Positions 38,113 through 45,791 of a stretch of 45,791 nt of DNA are shown piece after piece. A program made the position numbers and the translations under genes. This stretch comes from Pseudomonadota bacterium (GTDB taxonomy: Bacteria > Pseudomonadota > Alphaproteobacteria > UBA9655), in the NCBI GenBank assembly GCA_016185255.1, contig JACPNY010000040.1, forward strand, positions 1-45,791, given 5' to 3'. Below the pieces are notes generated by a model. It searched no databases, had not been told where the DNA came from, and saw only the letters and a program-made list of their open reading frames with translations. Each line of letters starts with the position of its first letter. Positions within the stretch are counted from its first letter, which is position 1.

Positions 38113-39339
38113 TTGAATAAAATATTATCCTTAGAAAATATAGCCCTTTTGTTTCTAGCGCTCTTGATTGCTATTGGGGGTATCTATTCATACAAACTCA
38201 TGTCAATTTTGATGCCCGTTATGGCACTTATTTTACTCTGGCGGCAGGGAGGAATAAAAAATATTTCTCTATGTATTACACCGCCTCTTGTGTTTCTTTT
38301 CTTTTTGTTGATGTGGGGGGGGCTCAGCGTTCTTTGGGCAGCACATCCCCCTTCTGCTCTTAAGATATTTATGACGATGAGTCTTACCTTTACCTTTTCT
38401 CTAATTTTACTTTCAGCGCTCATGAAGGCGACACCTGATACTCTTTTAAAAGTATATAGTCTTTTGAAAATCGCAGGATTTATTCTTATTTGTCTTATAA
38501 TATTTCAGAATGTTGCTGATGATTTAAAAATAAGAACCTTTGCTAGGTACAAAGAAAATGACATTTTTTATATAATGAAACCGTCAGGATCTATTTTAGG
38601 GTTAGGGGCTTTTATAAGTTGTGGGCTACTGTGGGCGTATAAAAGCAAGATACTCTCTGTTGCTACTTTTCTTCTTCTTGTCCTTCTTATTTACTTAACG
38701 CGTTGTCAAACAGCGTTTTATGGGATAGTGCTTGCCTCTCTTGCATTTGTTGTGAGCTATGCAGTTCCTTTTTGGGCAACACGCATTGCTCTTTTTTCAA
38801 GCTATACCTTTTTAATTATTTCCCCTCTTCTTTATGTGTATGTTTTTCCTGTCTCCGTAATGAGTAAATTACAATGGATTATGCAAAACCATACTCTTTT
38901 CCATCGGTTTCTTGGATGGGAATTTTTATCGGAGAAATTCTTAGAGAAACCTTTTTTAGGATGGGGAATGGGAGCTACTCCTTATTTGCCATTGGGATCT
39001 GAACTTGCTCCGGGCTATGAAAATGTTATACATCCTCACAATAATAGCCTCCAAGCTTATGTCGAGTTAGGCTTCGTGGGTGGAATTTTATTTGGACTCT
39101 TGTTTGCTTCTTGTTTTTGGTTGGTAGAAAAACACATAAAAGATCGACTATCAGTTGCTGTGTGTAATGCCACTCTTGTTTTTGGATTTATCCAAGCTGA
39201 GGTGACTCATAGCCTTTGGCATAACCATTGGGCTTCATGGATGGCTTTAATAGGAGGCCTTATGATTGTTTTTCTTAAAGTGCGCGAGGTGCAGCTGCAC
39301 GCTGAAGTCTATCATTCAAAGCGAGTCCAAGCCTCGTAA
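38113..39339 (+). CDS. O-antigen ligase (WaaL/Wzy-like) family membrane protein
   Basis: Multi-TM protein with WGGLSVLWAAHPPSALK near the N terminus and HPHNNSLQAYVELGFVGGILF, typical of Wzy_C. Confidence 0.88.
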   Translation: MNKILSLENIALLFLALLIAIGGIYSYKLMSILMPVMALILLWRQGGIKNISLCITPPLVFLFFLLMWGGLSVLWAAHPPSALKIFMTMSLTFTFSLILLSALMKATPDTLLKVYSLLKIAGFILICLIIFQNVADDLKIRTFARYKENDIFYIMKPSGSILGLGAFISCGLLWAYKSKILSVATFLLLVLLIYLTRCQTAFYGIVLASLAFVVSYAVPFWATRIALFSSYTFLIISPLLYVYVFPVSVMSKLQWIMQNHTLFHRFLGWEFLSEKFLEKPFLGWGMGATPYLPLGSELAPGYENVIHPHNNSLQAYVELGFVGGILFGLLFASCFWLVEKHIKDRLSVAVCNATLVFGFIQAEVTHSLWHNHWASWMALIGGLMIVFLKVREVQLHAEVYHSKRVQAS

Positions 39340-40213
39340 GAGGAATGGGAGCCACAGCAATCCCATGAAAAGGGGGATGATCCAGAAACCGCAACATCTT
39401 AAAAAAATTTGCGGCAGCTTCTGCTAGGTCTTTCGTTTGACTAAGATTAAGGATATGAGGCCCTTCATACGGCGTGGGGCCAAAGGCTAAATAAGCTTCT
39501 CCTTGTAAAGGGGCTTCTACGTTAAGTCGGAGAGGAAGACTTGGTGCATAATGGCTTTTCATCATTCCAGGTGCTTTGATGGGGGAGAAGCTAGGGGTTT
39601 TTAAGGGACCAATTATAGATTCAATATCTTCCCGAGAAATTCCACCAGGTCTTAGGAGAAGAGGGGAGAGGCCAGTTAAATCCACAATGGTAGATTCAAG
39701 GCCTATGGATGTAGATCCCCCTTCAATAATAAGAAGGTCGGGAAAGTCTTCTTCCACATGACTTGCTTGGGTCGGACTGACTTTTCCTGAAAGATTTGCA
39801 CTGGGAGCCGCTAAAAGCCCATCGAAGAGGTGAAGAATGTTTAAGGCTACGGGATGATTTGGAACACGGATGGCAAGAGAGGGGAGCCCTGCACTTGCAA
39901 GAAGAGAGAGGGAAGAAGAGGGACTGCGTTGTAAGACAAGTGTCAAAGGCCCCGGCCAAAAAGTTTGTGCTAACATGTCCGCTTTGTCATTCCAGATTAC
40001 CTGTCCTTGAAAAGCGTCTTGTGAATATCCATGAATAATTAAGGGATTAAAGGAAGGACGCTGTTTCTTTTCAAAAATATGAGCAACGGCGTGATCTTGA
40101 GTGGCATCTGCCGCAAGGCCATAAACAGTTTCCGTAGGCAAGCCAATAACTTCACCTTTACGTAATGCAGACAAAACGTTTTGAATATTTTCAAGCGTGG
40201 GTAAAAAGATCAT
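39275..40213 (-). CDS. L-threonylcarbamoyladenylate synthase (Sua5/TsaC)
   Basis: YrdC fold (GEVIGLPTETVYGLAADATQDHAVAHIFEKKQRPSFNPLIIH, APSANLSGKVSPTQASHV, LLRPGGISREDIE) plus a C-terminal Sua5 domain. Confidence 0.95.
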   Translation of the reverse strand: MIFLPTLENIQNVLSALRKGEVIGLPTETVYGLAADATQDHAVAHIFEKKQRPSFNPLIIHGYSQDAFQGQVIWNDKADMLAQTFWPGPLTLVLQRSPSSSLSLLASAGLPSLAIRVPNHPVALNILHLFDGLLAAPSANLSGKVSPTQASHVEEDFPDLLIIEGGSTSIGLESTIVDLTGLSPLLLRPGGISREDIESIIGPLKTPSFSPIKAPGMMKSHYAPSLPLRLNVEAPLQGEAYLAFGPTPYEGPHILNLSQTKDLAEAAANFFKMLRFLDHPPFHGIAVAPIPLTRLGLALNDRLQRAAAPRAL

Positions 40214-40983
40214 GGTTTATGTCCAAAAACAACAAATGCCTCATTTAACAATCCAGGCTTACCGTACAAAAAGGGGGACCCATCAATATTTGCCATGGTT
40301 CCTCCTGCGGCTTCCACAAGAGCATGTCCCGCAGCTGTATCCCATTCAGAGCATGCCTCAAACCTTAAATAGAGATCCGCAGCTCCCGATGCAATAGAGC
40401 AGAACTTAATCGCACTTTGAATTCTTTCAATTTTAGTGATGGGATAGCTTTTTAAAAAGACATCTTCTTGCCCTTGAAACTTTTTTCCATGACCACCCAA
40501 AAGAAGCGTCATTCCTTGAGGAGGAGTAGATCGGGTGTGGATAGGAATGATCTGTCCCTGTAAATGCTTCCAAGCCTCTCCTTCATAGCCATAAAAGGTT
40601 TCTTGACTGAGCGGGAGGTGAATAAGACCAAAAATAGGACGATCATTCTCCATCAAGGCTATGTTTACACAAAACTGTCCATTTTTGTGAATAAATCCCT
40701 TTGTTCCATCCAGAGGGTCAATAAGCCAATAAAGAGGGCTTTTTGTTTGCCAAGAGGCTGCATCTTCTTCTGAAATTATGGGAATAGTGGGGGTAAGTTT
40801 TTTAAGCCCTTCTTGGAGAAGCTTATGGCTTTGATGGTCTGCGCGCGTCACAGGAGATCCATCTTTTTTTTCAAAAACCTCAACCTCTTCTTCATAAATG
40901 GAGCAAATGAGATCTCCAGCTGTTTCGGCTAAGGCCACAAGGTCTGAGGTTAAAGAATGAAGGTTAGGTCTAGAAATACTCAT
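40210..40983 (-). CDS. cysQ: 3'(2'),5'-bisphosphate nucleotidase CysQ
   Basis: IMPase-family motifs (SPVTRADHQSHKLLQEGL, ISEEDA, WLIDPLDGTKGFIHKNGQFCVNIALM, CSEWDTAAGHALVEAAGG). Confidence 0.93.
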   Translation of the reverse strand: MSISRPNLHSLTSDLVALAETAGDLICSIYEEEVEVFEKKDGSPVTRADHQSHKLLQEGLKKLTPTIPIISEEDAASWQTKSPLYWLIDPLDGTKGFIHKNGQFCVNIALMENDRPIFGLIHLPLSQETFYGYEGEAWKHLQGQIIPIHTRSTPPQGMTLLLGGHGKKFQGQEDVFLKSYPITKIERIQSAIKFCSIASGAADLYLRFEACSEWDTAAGHALVEAAGGTMANIDGSPFLYGKPGLLNEAFVVFGHKP

Positions 40984-41065
40984 GAGATAAGTATGGATGT
41001 CTAAGGTTTAAAAGGAAAGAGCTTATTTTTTTTGTAACAACCACAATAAATTCCTCATGTCCTTA

Positions 41066-42412
41066 TCAAAGCGTAAAGGTAAAATTATTTAAGAGCATTC
41101 CTGGAACGGAGGTTCCTCCTAAACTTTGTTCGCCATAACTGAAAATATGAGGAATGAGTTCTGCTTTTTCTCCTAAATCCTCAAGACAATCTCCAAAAAC
41201 ATTATATAAAGTTTCATCAAACCTCATGTCTTGAATGGGGCTAACAATCTTACCTTCCTCAACCCAAAAGCATCCATATCGCGTCATCCCTGTAGCGCGG
41301 CCATTCTGGAGGTCGCTCCAATTTAAATAATGGAGATTTGAGATGTAGACTCCTGTTCCAAGACGGGAGAGTATGCTTGACTCTTTCAAGTTTCCAGGCT
41401 GAACCTTCACTGACCGTGGTGTTTCTGAAATGTTGGCTGCATTTGAGGTCAGGCTATATTCTTGAGCCGTACGTTTATTGACCAAAAGAGATGCCAATTC
41501 TCCCTCTTTAATCAAAGAGATCTTTAAGGGAGATATCTCTCCAAATTCATTAAAACGTGGGATTAATCCTAGATGAAAATCTTCGTCTAAGGAAAACAAA
41601 GGAGATAGCTTCATCTCTCCTTCCGAAAGCTTTTTGAGAGGAGATTGACCTTGTCGCAAGCTCTGCTCGCTTAACCCTGACCATGTCAAGAGGTTCAAAA
41701 ATTCTGCTGCGGCTGGAGGGGCTAAATAAACACGATATTTTCCTGGAGTCAATTTTCGTGGGTGCTGTTCAAGTATTTCTAAACGCCTTTTAGCTTCTTG
41801 AAGGCTGGCCGTATACTTCTCATCGTCCCATTCGCTTCCTGCGTAAGTGGCCTTAATAGCTTTTTGAGAGGAGGTATAAAGAGAGTAATCAAAATAAAAA
41901 TTCTCCGTTGAAAACCAATGAAATTGCCCTTTTGAATTCATAGAGGCGCGCATGAGAATCCCAGCAGCATAAAGCCCAGCAAGGTCGCACGGCTCTGCAG
42001 GTTTAAGCAAAATGTCTGCTAGCTTGTCTTCTGGAGCAAGCTTCCCATAATGGTTTTCGTCACTGCTTTCTCCCTCTTCGGGTAAGACAATATAAGGGTC
42101 TTCAGGTAAGGTTTTACATTCATTACGGCAGTTTCCCAAAGCTTCCCAGGCTCTTTTTAAGTCTTCTGTGAGTTGCCCTGTTATTGAAAAAGTGGTCTCC
42201 GTATGGCAGTTGTGCGAGATAAAATCCATCGACACAAACCCTTGATCTATATGAGATGCTTGGCAAACTTTCGTTTGGTTGATTCTGATAAATAATGATT
42301 TTTCTCCAGAGTATGTGAGAGTCATGGATTCATGTGCTTTAAGGTCATGAAAAAGGGCTTTGCCAAGAGCTTTCAACTCTTCTTTTTGCTGCTGTCTTAC
42401 ATCGTGATTCAT
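41066..42412 (-). CDS. TldE/PmbA-like metalloprotease-family subunit
   Basis: 448-aa PmbA/TldD-family protein without HExxxH, overlapping the tldD-like gene; GTGVYISNLHYLNWSDLQNGRATGMTRYGCFWVEEGKIVSPIQDMRF. Confidence 0.85.
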   Translation of the reverse strand: MNHDVRQQQKEELKALGKALFHDLKAHESMTLTYSGEKSLFIRINQTKVCQASHIDQGFVSMDFISHNCHTETTFSITGQLTEDLKRAWEALGNCRNECKTLPEDPYIVLPEEGESSDENHYGKLAPEDKLADILLKPAEPCDLAGLYAAGILMRASMNSKGQFHWFSTENFYFDYSLYTSSQKAIKATYAGSEWDDEKYTASLQEAKRRLEILEQHPRKLTPGKYRVYLAPPAAAEFLNLLTWSGLSEQSLRQGQSPLKKLSEGEMKLSPLFSLDEDFHLGLIPRFNEFGEISPLKISLIKEGELASLLVNKRTAQEYSLTSNAANISETPRSVKVQPGNLKESSILSRLGTGVYISNLHYLNWSDLQNGRATGMTRYGCFWVEEGKIVSPIQDMRFDETLYNVFGDCLEDLGEKAELIPHIFSYGEQSLGGTSVPGMLLNNFTFTL

Positions 42413-43839
42413 AATGACCCCCCAAAGACTTCGATGTCACCGAACAAACAAGCAGGAACAGCATGTCCCACCGTGATGCCTTGATTAGGCTCACCTTTGC
42501 CACACCCAGGCGATCCCCAAATTTCGAAAGTTGACGCGTCTCCTACTTTTTTTAAATTGTGCCAAAAAGTTTTTGTTGTGCCTCGATAATTAGGGTTTCT
42601 CAGTACTTTTGTAAGCTTTCCATTTTCAATGAGCCGTGCATACTCGCATCCAAACTGGAATTTATTACGGTAGTCATCAATCGACCATGATGTGTTTGTG
42701 GTCATATAAATGCCGCGCTCTACTCCAGAGATCATCTCGTTAAAAGACGTGTCTCCGGGTTCAATGTTAATATTAGCCATCCGGTCAATAGGAGGGCGGT
42801 TCCACGAGCTTGCGCGTGAACAAGCAACTCCGGGAAGAGCCAAACGTTTTTGACTATCAATTCCTCCAATGCCACGGAGTAAGATCCCGTCCTTAATAAG
42901 ATACTGACGTGTTGCAGGAAGGCCTGTATCGTCAAAGGCATAGGAGGCATATTCACTCATGAGAGTCGGATCAAAGACAACATTGAGCAAAGGAGACCCG
43001 TATTGTAGCTTTCCAAAGTCAGATGCCTGAACAAAGCTCCACCCCGCATAGTTACGCTCATCTCCCAGGATGCGGTCAAGCTCCAAGGGATGGCCTATTG
43101 ACTCGTGTACTTGTAGATAGAGTTGATCCGGCGCCAACACTAAATCATACACACCCGTTGGGCATTGTTCGGCTGTCAATAATTCTAAGGATTCCCGACC
43201 TACTCTTTCGGCCTCTCTTTCAATGACCGCTCTATCTAAAAATTCGAGGCCTCCTTGATGACAGGGAACTCCCGTGCTTCGTGTTTGTATCTCTGATCCA
43301 TCTTGAGCTGTTGCGCTCATGATAGAGGCCACGGAGGAAAAGACCTGATGAATGTGAGATCCTGTACTGCTTACCAAAGTCGATTCTTTCTCGCTCAATA
43401 AAGCGTGAGCCATACAGTTGACAATCTTGTCTGAGAGTTTCATTTTTTGTGTAGCGTCAATAAGCAGTCCCGCAACGTCTCCAGCGGTTGCCTTATTCAG
43501 AAGGATTTCTGCCGGCGCATGGTACTCCCCAACAGCAAGGGGGCGATGGTCTGGCGTAAAAGGAAAGATTTTCCGGGAGGACATGTGGCGTGCTAAGAGA
43601 ACCGCCCGATCACAAGCGGTTTGTAAAGCCTGGGTGCTCGTATCACTTGTGCCACAATAAGCAAATTGGCCATCAACGAGGACTTCAACCATAAGGCCAT
43701 GGTCGATGGTCATTGTGTTTTGTTCTATTTTCCCATTGCGAGCTATGCAATTCCTAAGGGTTTCTTTGACTTCCCTTACGCCAACCCAATCTGCTTGATG
43801 GTGTAATTTCTTTAAGCGTTCTGTTAAATTTCTTGACAT
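42409..43839 (-). CDS. TldD-like metalloprotease
   Basis: HExxxH zinc motif (LQVHESIGHPLELDRILGDERNYAG) and the C-terminal GSPGCGKGEPNQGITVGHAVPACLFGDIEVFGG. Confidence 0.92.
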   Translation of the reverse strand: MSRNLTERLKKLHHQADWVGVREVKETLRNCIARNGKIEQNTMTIDHGLMVEVLVDGQFAYCGTSDTSTQALQTACDRAVLLARHMSSRKIFPFTPDHRPLAVGEYHAPAEILLNKATAGDVAGLLIDATQKMKLSDKIVNCMAHALLSEKESTLVSSTGSHIHQVFSSVASIMSATAQDGSEIQTRSTGVPCHQGGLEFLDRAVIEREAERVGRESLELLTAEQCPTGVYDLVLAPDQLYLQVHESIGHPLELDRILGDERNYAGWSFVQASDFGKLQYGSPLLNVVFDPTLMSEYASYAFDDTGLPATRQYLIKDGILLRGIGGIDSQKRLALPGVACSRASSWNRPPIDRMANINIEPGDTSFNEMISGVERGIYMTTNTSWSIDDYRNKFQFGCEYARLIENGKLTKVLRNPNYRGTTKTFWHNLKKVGDASTFEIWGSPGCGKGEPNQGITVGHAVPACLFGDIEVFGGSL

Positions 43840-44006
43840 GCCCTAGCTCCACAATAAAAGAGGCGAGAAATTAAAAATTAATATTATACTGATAAATTTG
43901 GGAAAAATCAAATTTTTTTGCGGAGATTGCTTGCCAGAGGACGTTTTCTAATCTTCTCTTCCGATTTTCTCTTGAAATTATCTTGTCATGATATTATTTA
44001 TAAAGC

Positions 44007-45080
44007 ATGTCAAACAAAGAATACAATATTTTAAATATTTTACGAGGAACGAGCGCTCTCTTTGTTCTCTTCTATCATTTTTTTTATTTTTTCTTTGCTT
44101 ATCAAAATGTTTGGTCAGTATATTTACAAGTCGAGCTTCTCGATCTCCCTCAGCCTTTTTATTTGGAAACGGTGTATGATTTCCCCATTGATATTGGACA
44201 CTTAGGGGTTGCTTACTTTTTCCTTATTTCAGGGTTTCTTATTCACCATACTCTGCGTCAATATGACTCCTTAAAGCTTTTTTTAAAACATAAGGTTTTG
44301 CGCCTCTGGCCCACCTATTTTGTTTGTTTTGCTTTGGGCCTTCTTTTTGTGGCGGTCTTTAACGCTTTGCTCGATAGACCTTTTCCTTTCACTTTGGATC
44401 ATATGCTGGCGTGTCTCTTTTGGGTGAGGGATATCCTGGGCTACCCTTTTATTGATGGGGCCGTGTGGACACTTGAAATTCAACTTAAGTTTTACATTTT
44501 TGCTATTCTTATCTGGAGTGTTTGGAAAAAAGACTTTCTTGAGAAGGCTTGTCTTGTAGCCGTTTTGCTGAGTATTGCGGTTTATGGCATCTATTATTTT
44601 GCACAACCTGAGGAATATTCTTGGTTTTATCTTGTGATTTTATTTCGGAAGACCTTGAAATTTTTTATGATTATTCTCTTGGGGTCATGCGCTTATGCCT
44701 ATTTCAAAAAAGAAATTTCTACCTCCAAAATGCTTTTCCTTTGCAGCTTATTGCTTGCGTGCTTTCTGTCTCCTTTGTTTAGCTATCCGCACTATAGCAA
44801 AACAGTCAGTTACCTTTTAGGAAGCTTTTCATTCTTCTTCTTTATTCATGTCTATGCTCAACGTATGACACTAGAAGGAAAGATAAGTAAAGCAATCAAT
44901 TGGGTGTCGAAAATAAGCTATCCTTTATATATTGGCCATGTGCTTCCAGGGTATATGATCATGTATTACATGATTGAACAGGGATATAATGCTTACCTCG
45001 GCATTTTGATTGCCTTCCTTTACACCTTTTTTATGGCGACAATTGTCCATCAAAAAGTTGAGGTTAGATTCCGCTCTTGA
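44007..45080 (+). CDS. Acyltransferase family 3 (OafA-like) membrane protein
   Basis: ILRGTSALFVLFYHFFYFFFAYQ, IGHLGVAYFFLISGFLIHHTL, KHKVLRLWPTYFVCFALGLL; about 10 TM segments. Confidence 0.88.
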   Translation: MSNKEYNILNILRGTSALFVLFYHFFYFFFAYQNVWSVYLQVELLDLPQPFYLETVYDFPIDIGHLGVAYFFLISGFLIHHTLRQYDSLKLFLKHKVLRLWPTYFVCFALGLLFVAVFNALLDRPFPFTLDHMLACLFWVRDILGYPFIDGAVWTLEIQLKFYIFAILIWSVWKKDFLEKACLVAVLLSIAVYGIYYFAQPEEYSWFYLVILFRKTLKFFMIILLGSCAYAYFKKEISTSKMLFLCSLLLACFLSPLFSYPHYSKTVSYLLGSFSFFFFIHVYAQRMTLEGKISKAINWVSKISYPLYIGHVLPGYMIMYYMIEQGYNAYLGILIAFLYTFFMATIVHQKVEVRFRS

Positions 45081-45085
45081 CGGAG

Positions 45086-45103
45086 GTGCAAAGGCGTTTG
45101 CAC
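45086..45103. terminator. Short hairpin between convergent genes, possible weak terminator
   Basis: gtgcaaa-ggcg-tttgcac. Confidence 0.35.
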
Positions 45104-45112
45104 GAGTGTCCT

Positions 45113-45791
45113 CTACCCCCCAATCTTAAGACCTTTCTTATCCGCGGTTACCTTAACCTTTTGTCCCTCATGAATTTTGCCTTCTAAAATGAGGGTTGCC
45201 AGCGGGTTTTGAAGCTCGCGTTGGATGACGCGCTTTAAAGGGCGGGCACCGTAGGCGGGATCATAGCCTTGATCCCCAAGCCACGTAAGTGCCACATCAT
45301 CTAGGTCAAGAGTGATTTTCCGATCTTTCAAAAGCTTTAAAAGGTGTTGGAGTTGGATCTTCACAATGCCATTCATATCCTCGCGAGACAGACGGCGGAA
45401 AAGCAAGATTTCATCGATGCGGTTCAGAAATTCAGGGCGGAAAGAGGCGCGTACCACCTCCATGACCTGAGCCCGCACTTTATCGGAAGGTTCTCCCTGG
45501 TGCTCTGCCAAGATAGAGCTGCCTAAGTTTGAGGTCATGATGATAAGAGTGTTGCGAAAATCCACTGTTCTCCCTTGTCCGTCTGTCAGACGCCCATCAT
45601 CCAGAACTTGAAGCAAAACGTTAAAGACGTCGGGGTGAGCTTTCTCCACTTCATCAAAGAGAATAACCTGATAGGGGCGTCTGCGAACGGCTTCCGTTAA
45701 GCTTCCTCCTTCTTCATAGCCCACATAGCCAGGAGGGGCTCCAATAAGGCGAGAGACAGAATGTTTCTCCATGAATTCCGACATATCAATG
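45113..45791 (-). CDS. clpB: ClpB disaggregase, C-terminal part (truncated by window edge)
   Basis: [89 protein letters not shown]. Confidence 0.95.
   Translation of the reverse strand, partial: IDMSEFMEKHSVSRLIGAPPGYVGYEEGGSLTEAVRRRPYQVILFDEVEKAHPDVFNVLLQVLDDGRLTDGQGRTVDFRNTLIIMTSNLGSSILAEHQGEPSDKVRAQVMEVVRASFRPEFLNRIDEILLFRRLSREDMNGIVKIQLQHLLKLLKDRKITLDLDDVALTWLGDQGYDPAYGARPLKRVIQRELQNPLATLILEGKIHEGQKVKVTADKKGLKIGG

Noticed and set aside
1-45791. CRISPR arrays, prophage, integrases, toxin-antitoxin pairs, rRNA operons
   Set aside because: None seen on reading the ORFs and intergenic regions; the repeats present are inverted or tandem, not regularly spaced direct repeats.

Overview
This is a 45.8-kb chromosomal window that I infer comes from a moderately AT-rich, host-associated alphaproteobacterium. 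The inference rests on CtrA, an ATP12 chaperone, the tilS-ftsH and hflK-hflC-degP orders, compact overlapping genes, and many short secreted orphans. It is mostly housekeeping: ctrA (partial), parE, dut, dapE, dapD, a RodZ-like HTH protein, hisS, prfA, tilS, ftsH, uvrA, uvrC, pgsA, a LysE-type exporter, AlaX, MarR-GNAT, NAT-GNAT, HIT-MazG, ATP12, RluC, Mrp, hflK/hflC, a DegP-like protease, an M48-TPR protease, an O-antigen ligase, Sua5/TsaC, CysQ, TldE/TldD, an acyltransferase and clpB (partial). There are three tRNA genes: Arg-TCT, Val-TAC and Glu-TTC. The observations most worth follow-up are: (1) a 67-aa secreted peptide with a textbook inhibitor-cystine-knot cysteine spacing (C-x6-C-x6-CC-x4-C-x9-C); (2) an exact 71-bp tandem duplication that frameshifts hisS, with tilS and an SH3 gene also broken within the same 10 kb; (3) a 107-bp palindromic repeat inserted in frame in a methyltransferase gene, with related intergenic copies; (4) a 158-bp MITE-like element with 34-bp terminal inverted repeats; (5) a secreted PTP-like phytase; (6) HIT-MazG and NAT-GNAT domain fusions next to each other; (7) a secreted LRR protein with near-identical DNA repeats. 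All calls come from reading the sequence and ORF translations. No database search was run.
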